Notes under the pieces: generated by a model | The model's input: only the letters and a program-made list of their open reading frames with translations | The model's database searches: none | What the model was told of the DNA's origin: nothing | Shown here: piece after piece, positions 6,175 to 13,824 of the stretch | How the letters are laid out: every line of letters starts with the position of its first letter | Position numbering within the stretch: position 1 is the stretch's first letter | Virus record (IMG/VR): IMGVR_UViG_3300031613_000027 | Coordinates: 1 to 21,715 of that record | DNA: 21,715 nt | From: a virus | Strand: one strand, 5' to 3' | Position numbers and translations under genes: made by a program

Positions 6175-6987
6175 CTATGAACGCGAACGCTCAATTAAGA
6201 ACGTATCTGTTCCTGCGATAAACACCTCGAAGGTGATTCTAGCATTGTCCAGACCGATAAAGCTCGTTCCATCTTTAAGAAGAAACTTAGCGTCTGTTCC
6301 TGCAGCATCAGAAATAACTGCTGGATCTGCACCACCGCCACCTATAACGCTTACAAAGGTTCCAGAAGTAAGATCGAAATCTGTAATACCTACAGATTCA
6401 CCAGATGAAGAGCTTGGTAGTTTTACCAGGGCACCATTGGCGATTAAGAATTCTAGATCTACAGCTGCAGCTTCAAAAACATTAGCAACAGGATCTGGTC
6501 CAGCAAATAACCCAGGCATAAGATTATCGTTACTCATGTTGGAGAATGTGAGTTCGTAATGAGTGGTGTCGTTGTCCATAATAAGATTAGCTCTCATCTT
6601 AATTGGCGCAAGTAAAGAACCAATTACACTTTTTAGTGCAGAACCACCGCCAAAAAGAACAATCGCCTCGATATCCATTTGTCCACCAATAAATTCTCTT
6701 ATTTCTAAACCATCCCCAGGGAATCGTGTAGAAAGTGTTTTTTGAATGCTCGCGGCATCCTCATCTCCATCAGTTTCAAAACCGAAGTTTTGAAAAGAAC
6801 CTGTATTGTACATTTTAAAGGGTTCTTTTCCTTGCTTCATCTCAAATAATCCTTCTAGCAAAACCCCTAAAGCATTAGCTTGAGGTGCTGAAGCAATATC
6901 TTCAACTTTCATTATAGTAATGAAAGGCGACTTAGCAACTGGTCCTCCTGGACTAGATTTCTGTCTGTCCTTATCTATTAATTTCAT
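6175..6987 (-). CDS. probable virion protein, unknown family (270 aa)
   Basis: Start taken at ATG 6987 (MKLIDKDRQ...) rather than the TTG at 7017. The sequence is rich in Gly, Asp, Ser and short beta-like stretches, with few Lys clusters and no signal or membrane segment. About residues 180-270 form a Gly/Ser-rich, strand-rich tail (SGTFVSVIGGGG..., FITFEVFIAGTDTFLIERS-like) resembling the C-terminal part of the neighbouring capsid protein in style. It follows the putative capsid gene by 60 bases and ends the unit at a strong terminator. A tail-tube, head-decoration or adaptor role would fit; nothing in the sequence decides among them. Confidence 0.7.
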   Translation of the reverse strand: MKLIDKDRQKSSPGGPVAKSPFITIMKVEDIASAPQANALGVLLEGLFEMKQGKEPFKMYNTGSFQNFGFETDGDEDAASIQKTLSTRFPGDGLEIREFIGGQMDIEAIVLFGGGSALKSVIGSLLAPIKMRANLIMDNDTTHYELTFSNMSNDNLMPGLFAGPDPVANVFEAAAVDLEFLIANGALVKLPSSSSGESVGITDFDLTSGTFVSVIGGGGADPAVISDAAGTDAKFLLKDGTSFIGLDNARITFEVFIAGTDTFLIERSRS

Positions 6988-7047
6988 TGTTTTTTGTGTG
7001 TTAAAAATTAAAAGCAAGGCGACTGGTGCCGCCTTGCCTATAAATTA

Positions 7048-9255
7048 TTATGCTATTGTTCTAGAGAATTCTGTAAATACTCCATCAATAAGAGTCAATA
7101 CCAAAGTATCACCTGGCTTAACAACCGCCTCTGTAACTACAGAAACATTTCCTGCAATATTATTTACAGTCAAGTTAGCTTCACCAGAGTTAAGCAGAGT
7201 TAATTTTTGCTGCTCTGTTCCATTTTCTATTCCTGTAAGGGTCGTTGCCTCACCATTAAAGATTTGTGTAATACCATCAAGTAGATCTACTGTAGCAGAA
7301 TTGAAAGTGAAGTTTTCTGCAGGAGTATTTACTGCTTCTGTGGTTCTCTTAACTTCTCTAAGCGTAAGCCCAGCAGTAACCACCAAGGTTAATGTACCGC
7401 CAGAACTAAGATCGTAATCTGCGTTAGATGCCAAATCAAAATTTGCATTGTTTTTCACGCTAGACGTAACCCCAGATGTGTTTCCTCTTATTCTTATAGT
7501 TTGTCCTTCAAAAAGGTTGGCTTTTTCCAAAGTCGCAATGTCGGTTTCGAAACCAGGTACAATGCTTAAATTAGAATAAGTAACCTTCAATTTTCCAGAC
7601 TTATCGTCATGAAAAGGAATGTAGAAATCGCTCTTGAAAGGGAAAACACCATTGGTCCATACGGTTTGCACCTTGAAGGCATCTGGATCATCATCTGTTA
7701 CTTCTGTACCTAAGTGAATAAATGCACAAGCAAACTTATAGTCTGCATGGCCATAGATAATTCTCTTAAGTCTCTCAAAAGTTAATAATCCTTTTTCGTT
7801 AGGGACATCTTCCATGATTTCGATATTATCATCGAACGTAATAATGTGGACATTTGTACCATTAAGATCATGCAACGGCTCAATACGTATATTCTCGTAG
7901 TTCTCTATGGTGAGACGATCCTCTGATGTGAAATCATTTTCCACACCTCTTAATTGTCTATATCTCGTTTTGTACCATCTCTCATGATCTTTTGGCATAT
8001 AGTACACAAGATTGGAAGCTTCTTTGCTTTCTTCTTTTATATTTTTTTCAATAACAAGTTGTGCGTAATCCACGATGTTTTCTGGAGTTGGTAAACCAAT
8101 AGAAGGCACTTTTACTTTCTTGTCTATATAGACGCCTTTGTACAGCTGATAAAGTAAACCATTCTGGCGGTTAATAGCTCTACCGGCTACTGTAGCATCA
8201 TCTGGTGTAGCAACATAAACGCCTTTTATAGCGGACATTCTATCCTCGGCCTTAGCTTTTTTCATAAGCTCTGTCACCAAAAACTGAACGAACGTCATCT
8301 TGTAAGGAGTGGATCCTTCCATGCTCATTATACCTTGTAACCAGCTTTTCTCATACTTTTGTAAATCGTCTCCTACCCATTCTAAATCGATACTAACATC
8401 AAATATTTCACGAGTTTCTGGCTGGATTCTTTGGTTGTTTTTGGCTAACCAAGGCAATTTTCTTGCTTGTGTAATCTCGTCTGAAACTATTTTACCATCA
8501 CTTATTCTGTCTTTTACACCAAACCTAGTTTGCCAAAAGCTTGGAAGCTCAATCATATCTCTGTGTAGAGATTCTATAGTGCTTGGGTTTTCTCTGTAGA
8601 AAAGCTCAACATCGCCATTAAGACGTTGCAGGTTGATCTCCCCAGCTGTGCCATCCCAAGAAGTTAGACTATTGGTAAGTCCAGCTGCTCTTTGGTTCCA
8701 TGGTCTGCCTGTGAATTCGTTAAGAGCTTGGCCATCACCAAAAAGATGTGTGGCAGAGTGCTTTAAATTCTTCATATCTCCATTTTTATTAAGTGGAATC
8801 ACTGGATCTGGCTCAGGATCTTCTATGAGCTTGGCGATCATTATGTCTGTCCTTTTCTGGTAGGCTTTAAAATCTGAGATAAGGCCTTCCAGACTTGCAT
8901 CTGTAGATGGAGTTTCTCCATTCTTGGCTTTAGGCGTATCGCCTTTACCATCTTTTGCAGATCCTTTATTCGCCATATCGCGAATTTCTTCTTCGCTATA
9001 GCCAGAAGCTTCTAAACTTGCTTTAAATTCTGCTCGAGCATCTTCTATAAGCTTTTTACTCGATTCTTCGTCTAGTACGTTCTTTGCTTCTTTGTTTATG
9101 GCTTCAACCATAGTTTTGAAGTCTTTCTCACCGAGTGCCTCGATGATCTTATCTTCTTGGTCTTTTGAGAGATCCAATTTACCCTCTTTTATGGGGGTTT
9201 TTTGAATCCCCAAAATAGCCCAGAGAAAACCAATAGTCTTGCTTAATCGATTCAT
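7048..9255 (-). CDS. putative major capsid protein with N-terminal scaffold-like region and C-terminal beta domain (735 aa)
   Basis: Residues 1-150 are helical and highly charged (EDKIIEALGEKDFKTMVEAI..., KKLIEDARAEFKASLE), then a Lys/Gly/Pro linker near 95-120: a scaffold or delta-domain style that a prohead protease would remove. Residues about 160-560 form the long mixed core (LFGDGQALNEF, LPSFWQTRFGVKDRI, ERWYKTRYRQL). Residues about 570-735 are Gly/Thr/Asn-rich with repeated LTL/TLV strands, like an added Ig-like or decoration domain. It starts 20 bases after the S49 protease gene, the classical protease-then-capsid order. The identification rests on this context, size and architecture; I do not recognise a specific capsid family, and no HK97 signature could be proven by eye. 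Confidence 0.7.
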   Translation of the reverse strand: MNRLSKTIGFLWAILGIQKTPIKEGKLDLSKDQEDKIIEALGEKDFKTMVEAINKEAKNVLDEESSKKLIEDARAEFKASLEASGYSEEEIRDMANKGSAKDGKGDTPKAKNGETPSTDASLEGLISDFKAYQKRTDIMIAKLIEDPEPDPVIPLNKNGDMKNLKHSATHLFGDGQALNEFTGRPWNQRAAGLTNSLTSWDGTAGEINLQRLNGDVELFYRENPSTIESLHRDMIELPSFWQTRFGVKDRISDGKIVSDEITQARKLPWLAKNNQRIQPETREIFDVSIDLEWVGDDLQKYEKSWLQGIMSMEGSTPYKMTFVQFLVTELMKKAKAEDRMSAIKGVYVATPDDATVAGRAINRQNGLLYQLYKGVYIDKKVKVPSIGLPTPENIVDYAQLVIEKNIKEESKEASNLVYYMPKDHERWYKTRYRQLRGVENDFTSEDRLTIENYENIRIEPLHDLNGTNVHIITFDDNIEIMEDVPNEKGLLTFERLKRIIYGHADYKFACAFIHLGTEVTDDDPDAFKVQTVWTNGVFPFKSDFYIPFHDDKSGKLKVTYSNLSIVPGFETDIATLEKANLFEGQTIRIRGNTSGVTSSVKNNANFDLASNADYDLSSGGTLTLVVTAGLTLREVKRTTEAVNTPAENFTFNSATVDLLDGITQIFNGEATTLTGIENGTEQQKLTLLNSGEANLTVNNIAGNVSVVTEAVVKPGDTLVLTLIDGVFTEFSRTIA

Positions 9256-9275
9256 TTTAATATATTTATTGGGGG

Positions 9276-10157
9276 TTAATAATTAGTTACTTCACTTATT
9301 TCGGCTAGTAAAAGAGCGCGTTCTACTGCCTTTCCCATATTGCCAATACTGTCTATCATGTTATATTCTTCTGCCAATTCTGCCTTGAAGGTTTTTCCAG
9401 TAAGAACACCTAGCTCTTCTATAAGGTTAGGACGAGCTGCGCGAACATCTGCTTGAAACTTCTTGGCAGATGGGGACAAGTAATCTTCCTTAATCATATC
9501 GTACTTACCTTCTCTAGCTAATAAAAATGCTTTGTTCTTGTGTTCGCTTTCTGGTGCAAAAATCTCATGGATTTTATATCCTTTTTCTTTAAGAGCTTCG
9601 CTGTTATCGATAAAAGAAACCATTACCCCTACGCTACCTATTTCAGCTGAAATAGAATTTCTAGCCATGATGTGATCTGATACTAAGCAAGCAGCCCAAT
9701 AATGTGCAGAGGCGCATAAATCTACAAGAGCCACAATAGGCTTTGTCTTTTGCGGTTGAAATTCTTGAAATGCGGAAACAGCAGAAACACTTCCTCCTGG
9801 ACCATCTATATTTAAAATTATAGCTTTTACTGCAGGAAGATCCATGGCCAATTTCATCTCATTAATAAGAGAGTCTGCTCCCTTGGTACAAAGACCACTA
9901 TACTTCATCATGGGACCGATAGCGGAAACTACAGCGACAACTTCTTGTCTTGTATTTTCTTCTATCACATCCATAGCGCTTACAGCTTTTCCACTTTCGT
10001 TAAGGAAAGTAATACCAGCACTTTCTTGAGTAGTAGGAAGCTCTATAGCATTACGCTCAATAAGATTTACAGCGGTAGGAAGCCATAGAGAAAGAGAGTC
10101 TACATGGAAAGCCCATTCTCCTCGGGAAATTTCAAATAATGCTTTGTTAACGTCCAT
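9276..10157 (-). CDS. S49 (SppA/ClpP-fold) peptidase, likely prohead maturation protease
   Basis: Shows the S49 core: LNIDGPGGSVSA with the oxyanion-forming GPGGS (119-123), the nucleophile Ser150 in LCASAHYWAA, the conserved IGSVGVM loop (about 173-179) and a candidate general-base Lys in ESEHKNKAF (Lys207 or Lys209). At 293 aa it has the length of phage single-domain S49 enzymes, with no signal peptide or membrane segment, unlike cellular SppA. It directly precedes the putative capsid gene, so it probably removes the capsid protein's N-terminal region during prohead maturation. It is the first gene after late promoter 10174-10210. Confidence 0.9.
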   Translation of the reverse strand: MDVNKALFEISRGEWAFHVDSLSLWLPTAVNLIERNAIELPTTQESAGITFLNESGKAVSAMDVIEENTRQEVVAVVSAIGPMMKYSGLCTKGADSLINEMKLAMDLPAVKAIILNIDGPGGSVSAVSAFQEFQPQKTKPIVALVDLCASAHYWAACLVSDHIMARNSISAEIGSVGVMVSFIDNSEALKEKGYKIHEIFAPESEHKNKAFLLAREGKYDMIKEDYLSPSAKKFQADVRAARPNLIEELGVLTGKTFKAELAEEYNMIDSIGNMGKAVERALLLAEISEVTNY

Positions 10158-10173
10158 AATCTACATTTGTTTA

Positions 10174-10210
10174 TCAAAAATGCGATATATGTCGGTCTAG
10201 TCGTGTGACA
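10174..10210 (-). promoter_or_regulatory. late promoter, protease-capsid unit (TGTCACAC-N24-TTTGA)
   Basis: On the minus strand TGTCACAC (10210-10203) is followed after 24 bases by TTTGA (10178-10174), preceded by CGCATT. The distance from TTTGA to the ATG at 10157 is 17 bases. The upstream box is part of a dyad, CGTGTCACACG. The spacer also contains ATATGTCG on the plus strand (10187-10194), shared with the CATATGTCGCA elements near the repressor. A terminator lies just upstream. Confidence 0.75.
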
Positions 10211-10224
10211 CGTTTTTAAGCAAT

Positions 10225-10250
10225 AAAAAAGGCTCTCACTAGGAGAGCCT
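10225..10250 (-). terminator. intrinsic terminator after the lysis pair
   Basis: AGGCTCTC/GAGAGCCT, eight-base stem with a 5-base loop, followed on the minus strand by TTTTTT. It lies 62 bases after the stop of the spanin-like gene and upstream of the late promoter for the protease. Confidence 0.9.
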
Positions 10251-10291
10251 TAAACTTAAACAAAATTAAACATGAGAATTACTCAGTAAAT

Positions 10292-10308
10292 ATAATACAT
10301 ATGTCGCA
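10292..10308. promoter_or_regulatory. operator-like element shared with the repressor control region
   Basis: Contains ATAATACATATGT (also at 21185-21197) and overlapping CATATGTCGCA (also at 21232-21242). It is located 4 bases beyond the stop of the spanin-like gene. The core ACATATGT is palindromic. Sharing two distinct blocks with the divergent repressor region suggests a binding site for the element's repressor or another regulator. Confidence 0.4.
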
Positions 10309-10311
10309 ATA

Positions 10312-10863
10312 TTAGAACCTGATTAATGTATAAGTTAATCCTACACCAATATATGGCGTAAAACCACCTAATGAGCTATAAGTCATTCCAACCGATGGCC
10401 CAATTACAAATTGATAGTTTTTCATCTTCATATCAGTTTGTGCTTTCCTGGCTTTTAATCTATAATCAAAAGCCATGGACTGAACTTCGCCTTGGACTCC
10501 ACCCGTAACCGTTCCAGTCAAATAGCTATCCTCGAAGGTTTTAGAATAATTTTGAATAGCAATAGCCTCTAAAAATAGTTTATAGCGATCAAATTCAGAT
10601 TTTAATTCTTTATAATCTTGTGCCAGTTTTTTATTAAATTTATTTTCTGTATAAATTATTGAATCTTTTGTCTTGTAGATAATAGAATCTTGTTGTTTAA
10701 TAGGAAATTGCAAAACATCATAATTCAGCTTGAAGCTGCCTTTTTTTTCAGGCACTTCTACAGTAATAGTTTCAATTTTATCTGGGTCTGAACATTGTTT
10801 TATGTTCAAAACAAATAATATAACGATAATGATACCAAGGATTATTGTTTTATCTATTTTCAT
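10312..10863 (-). CDS. membrane-anchored, spanin-like lysis protein (183 aa)
   Basis: An N-terminal hydrophobic segment (residues 6-20, TIILGIIIVILFVLN) is followed by Cys24. A long charged helical, probably coiled-coil region spans about 57-105 (repeated DSIIY units, then KKLAQDYKELKSEFDRYKLFL). The C-terminus is Gly/aromatic-rich with alternating strands ending in Phe (FVIGPSVGMTYSS...YIGVGLTYTLIRF), typical of outer-membrane-inserting ends. An inner-membrane anchor plus coil plus outer-membrane end in one chain is the layout of a unimolecular spanin. It lies 12 bases after the endolysin gene and shares its first 25 residues' pattern with it. The role is inferred from architecture and context. 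Confidence 0.6.
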   Translation of the reverse strand: MKIDKTIILGIIIVILFVLNIKQCSDPDKIETITVEVPEKKGSFKLNYDVLQFPIKQQDSIIYKTKDSIIYTENKFNKKLAQDYKELKSEFDRYKLFLEAIAIQNYSKTFEDSYLTGTVTGGVQGEVQSMAFDYRLKARKAQTDMKMKNYQFVIGPSVGMTYSSLGGFTPYIGVGLTYTLIRF

Positions 10864-10875
10864 CTGTTTATTTTT

Positions 10876-11484
10876 TTACATGTCGAATTGAAAAACTTTT
10901 GGATTATACGGCAAGTCGCAAACATCTAGGTGTACCCATGTAATTTCTCTATTGTTCACTTTTCTAATTAATCGGATAGGATAAGGAAGCATAGAAGATC
11001 TTTCTCTAAGCCATTCCCTATGCTCTTCTGCTGTTTGTCCCTTCACGTCATAGTCAATGCCCATTGCGAGTACATGACCACTCAACCAAGGATCATTTTC
11101 TCGAGCCCTTTTCTGCAGCATTGGCGTGGATGTATCTCGGAGACCTCTTTCATCCAGATTACCACCGTGCATCCAGTTGTTAATCGTAATTCCTTTATCT
11201 ACATTTATTCTTATCCACAATAAATTTTCAAGAAGACGAATATCAAATCGCGCTAGGAAAAAATAATCGCTTCTGTCCTTAAATTTTTTGTAAACGCCAG
11301 GACTTACTAACTCGCGAATATCAAAATAAACTAGTATCTGGTCGTATATTTCTTTTGTAGATAAAGAGTCTACTTGAACTGCTTCCACAGTTATTTTTTC
11401 AGCTTTGGAGGAGCATTGTATAATATTGGGCAAAAGAAACATGCCAAGTACAATGGTAAGTATTACAGATGTTTTGTTTTTCAT
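10876..11484 (-). CDS. membrane-anchored M15-type peptidase, phage endolysin
   Basis: Cleaves peptidoglycan peptide cross-links to free progeny. Zinc-peptidase motif SGHVLAMGID (Ser135, His137, Asp144) has the SxHxxxxxxD spacing of M15 DD-/LD-peptidases, and WVHLD supplies His185 and Asp187. N-terminal hydrophobic residues 6-19 (SVILTIVLGMFLLP) are followed by Cys24 in NIIQCS, so export as a lipoprotein or signal-anchor form is likely. At 202 aa, about 110 residues precede the catalytic core and may be linker or wall-binding. It is the first gene after a late promoter, and the spanin-like gene follows at once. The enzyme class is clear; the exact bond cut is not. Confidence 0.85.
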   Translation of the reverse strand: MKNKTSVILTIVLGMFLLPNIIQCSSKAEKITVEAVQVDSLSTKEIYDQILVYFDIRELVSPGVYKKFKDRSDYFFLARFDIRLLENLLWIRINVDKGITINNWMHGGNLDERGLRDTSTPMLQKRARENDPWLSGHVLAMGIDYDVKGQTAEEHREWLRERSSMLPYPIRLIRKVNNREITWVHLDVCDLPYNPKVFQFDM

Positions 11485-11502
11485 AGTATTAAATTTTACT
11501 AT

Positions 11503-11539
11503 TCAAAATTGCTAACATTATGCTCATTAAAGTGTGACA
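11503..11539 (-). promoter_or_regulatory. late promoter, lysis unit (TGTCACAC-N24-TTTGA)
   Basis: On the minus strand TGTCACAC (11539-11532) is followed after 24 bases by TTTGA (11507-11503), preceded by AGCAAT. TTTGA ends 19 bases before the ATG at 11484. The upstream box is the centre of a 13-base dyad AAGTGTCACACTT, the most symmetrical of the three copies. There is no terminator between it and the gene upstream (stop at 11541), so read-through from the structural genes is also possible. Confidence 0.75.
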
Positions 11540-11540
11540 C

Positions 11541-12119
11541 TTAATTTGTCTTGATATTTCGCCTTGATTTTTTGGTGCAAAAAAAACTTAATCTCTTGTT
11601 CTCATTCACATATCTGTAGTAAGCACGTCTTAAGGCTTCTGGATCTACATCAAAATCGTAAAGACTGTATTTTTGCATAAACAGATCTATGCCTTTACGA
11701 AGTCCTTTTTCTGAATCTCCGTTTTGGTGACCTTCCAAATAGAATAAAAGAGATTGAGAAAAAATTCCCTCAAAGTGATCGTTAATAATTTCTACACCTT
11801 CGTTGGGCAAATGAAGAAAAGAATATTCACCTGAAGCATATTTATAGATTTGTCCTTCCCATTGTTTTTTGGTGTACGAATTTTTAACCCGAATAAAGAC
11901 TGAAAACTTTTGTAGGTCTCGTTCTGGCTTATAGGCTTTGTCACACATCATCCGGATGATCTTACCAAAACTATTGTGCAAAGAAATATCTACAATCTTA
12001 GCCATAACCCCATCGAATAACGCCTGGTCTTTAACCGCAAATTCCTTCTCTATAAAAGGGATAAGATATGGTCTTATTTTACAAGGAAGGAGCTGGTGAT
12101 TTTTTTCTATTGTAACCAT
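11541..12119 (-). CDS. unknown late-region protein (192 aa)
   Basis: A mixed alpha/beta, soluble-looking protein with no signal or membrane segment. Visible features are an aromatic, charged C-terminal third (MQKYSLYDFDVDPEALRRAYYRYVNENKR) ending in a basic tail (KKSRRNIKTN), and a central segment with FFxGxQ-like hydrophobics. It starts 26 bases after the 127-aa gene and ends right at the lysis promoter. Similar small proteins accompany flavobacterial phage structural genes, but no family or role can be named. Confidence 0.7.
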   Translation of the reverse strand: MVTIEKNHQLLPCKIRPYLIPFIEKEFAVKDQALFDGVMAKIVDISLHNSFGKIIRMMCDKAYKPERDLQKFSVFIRVKNSYTKKQWEGQIYKYASGEYSFLHLPNEGVEIINDHFEGIFSQSLLFYLEGHQNGDSEKGLRKGIDLFMQKYSLYDFDVDPEALRRAYYRYVNENKRLSFFCTKKSRRNIKTN

Positions 12120-12145
12120 TTATAGTTTTATGTATCTATTCCAAA

Positions 12146-12529
12146 TTAATTTACTACCCTAACATCTCCTCCTTGTAATCCGAAATTAGACTGAGGATCT
12201 TTAGCGTATTCTTGATCGAGAATTGCGGGGAAAACCTGCTGTATTCTTTTTGTTGCATAGAGATATATATTACCTACACTTATTCTTCCAATCATGTGTT
12301 CAGTTTGAGCTACTAGAGCATTAGGCATTGTGAAGGAAATATCATTTATCTTTCTTTGTTTGCCTTGGGCATCTATGAAGCTCCATATACCTTTAACTGT
12401 TAATGTATGTTCAGTTAAATACATATTTGTGAATGTGACTTTTACAACTTCTTCGTTAATTGTCGTATTAAATTTACTAGAGAATTTAACTTTCTCTTTG
12501 CTTACGAATACAGCGTTTATTTTTGACAT
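12146..12529 (-). CDS. unknown beta-rich protein (127 aa)
   Basis: Alternating hydrophobic/polar stretches (VVKVTFTNMYLTEHTLTVKG, then KINDISFTM) suggest a beta-sandwich of about 85 residues; the C-terminal part (RIQQVFPAILDQEYAKDPQSN...) is loop-like. It lies 18 bases after the LRR gene on the same strand, and shares that gene's lower GC. A virion or fibre-associated role is plausible by position only. No family is recognised. Confidence 0.7.
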   Translation of the reverse strand: MSKINAVFVSKEKVKFSSKFNTTINEEVVKVTFTNMYLTEHTLTVKGIWSFIDAQGKQRKINDISFTMPNALVAQTEHMIGRISVGNIYLYATKRIQQVFPAILDQEYAKDPQSNFGLQGGDVRVVN

Positions 12530-12547
12530 ATTTTTTATTTTTAAGAT

Positions 12548-13813
12548 TTATGATGGTGAAAATGTTTGTGTTCCCGAGTTGGTATCTCCTACTTTCCAAG
12601 TATGACCGTAATTTTCTACAAGACAATAAACTTTTTCTAGTTCATTAGCTGGTGTTCCATTACTTACATTTTTATTAAAACCTGCTGAAGCTTGATAAGT
12701 TCCAGATGGGCGATTGTTTGTATTAGCATTACCTCCAATAATCAATGAAATAGTCATATCTCTGAATTTATCTGAACCTCCTGTAGTTATATCTCCATAA
12801 CCTCGAGTTGCTACAAAATCAAATAAATTATTTACATGAGCATTTGTCCGTGCCAGAACTATTACCGCATCTCTTACATAAGATATTGATTTAAGCTTTT
12901 CACAGCTTGCTAATTCATCTCCAATTGCAAGATTTTCATAGTCAAAAGTTAATTCTAAAAGTAATTCTTCAAGATTTACTAATCTATCAAAATTTGTATA
13001 AGATGTTAATGGTATACTTTTACGATCTATTTGTAACTCTTTTACACTTATTGGTATATTAAGAGGTAAAGTTGTAAATGGGTTATTCCCTCCAATACTT
13101 AATTTAAAAAGACCTGTTCTATTTATAAAATTTGATGGAAACTCTGTTAAAGTTGTATCTCTAAAATCTAGTTCTTCTAAAAAAACAAATTCAGAAAGTC
13201 TAGCAAGACTATCACTTGCAGCTGTTTCAGAAAAATCTATTGAATTTACAAAGGAAAGTTTTCTTAAAGGTAAAGAAAACAAACTATCGTCTATTTTAAG
13301 CAAATCTGAGTCCGACACTCTTAATTCTATAAGATTTGTAAGAGAGCTTAAATCAGCAGGAAATTGCTCAATATTAGCTCTTAATCCAAAAGCAATTGAT
13401 TGTAGCCCTGTAAACTTTTTTAAATCGTTAGGAATTACATTACCAACATCAACATTTAAAGTTTGAATTTTACTTATTGCTTTTGGTTTTTCAAAACTGA
13501 ATACAATAGTGTGTTCATCGAGTCCATCACTATATTGGTGAGCAGTTTTTGATATAAAGTTAGTTCCTATAGTAAGATTTAACTCACCAAAAGTTGCATC
13601 TCCCCAAGATACTTGTATTTTTTGAGCTTCTTCACTGGCAAGCCTAAATTCGATAGTAGTACCCATAATATTATCATTACCTCCAGTATTACCAGGAAAG
13701 AATCTCCCTGTTACAGGAGGGTCTTGTGTATTGTCTGTTAAAGACGGTGTAGGCACTGTAAATGCGAGCTTATTAAACTTATAACCGAAAATGACGTTAT
13801 CTGCTGTAAACAT
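12548..13813 (-). CDS. leucine-rich repeat fibre-like protein with PKD-like N-terminus (421 aa)
   Basis: Residues about 52-110 look like a PKD/Ig-type beta domain (IQVSWGDATFGELNL). Residues about 130-310 hold irregular leucine-rich repeats of 22-24 residues (FTGLQSIAFGL, LTNLIELRVSDSDL, FLEELDFRDTTLTEFP, LVNLEELLLELTF). The C-terminal part (about 330-421) has Gly/Asn-rich loops and a VYCLVENYGHTW segment that I associate with flavobacterial phage or surface LRR proteins. The gene is clearly more AT-rich than the capsid and packaging genes (about 30 % GC in sampled stretches against about 42 %). It follows the fibre-like gene by 11 bases. A host-surface recognition role is likely but inferred. 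Confidence 0.75.
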   Translation of the reverse strand: MFTADNVIFGYKFNKLAFTVPTPSLTDNTQDPPVTGRFFPGNTGGNDNIMGTTIEFRLASEEAQKIQVSWGDATFGELNLTIGTNFISKTAHQYSDGLDEHTIVFSFEKPKAISKIQTLNVDVGNVIPNDLKKFTGLQSIAFGLRANIEQFPADLSSLTNLIELRVSDSDLLKIDDSLFSLPLRKLSFVNSIDFSETAASDSLARLSEFVFLEELDFRDTTLTEFPSNFINRTGLFKLSIGGNNPFTTLPLNIPISVKELQIDRKSIPLTSYTNFDRLVNLEELLLELTFDYENLAIGDELASCEKLKSISYVRDAVIVLARTNAHVNNLFDFVATRGYGDITTGGSDKFRDMTISLIIGGNANTNNRPSGTYQASAGFNKNVSNGTPANELEKVYCLVENYGHTWKVGDTNSGTQTFSPS

Positions 13814-13824
13814 ATTTTATATTT

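Noticed and set aside
6233-7417. Long plus-strand frames opposite the capsid and 270-aa genes
   Set aside because: They are Ser/Pro/Val-rich shadows produced by codon use of the minus-strand genes; no start context or domains.
12548-13813. Diversity-generating retroelement acting on the LRR gene
   Set aside because: No reverse transcriptase and no template repeat are seen in the window.
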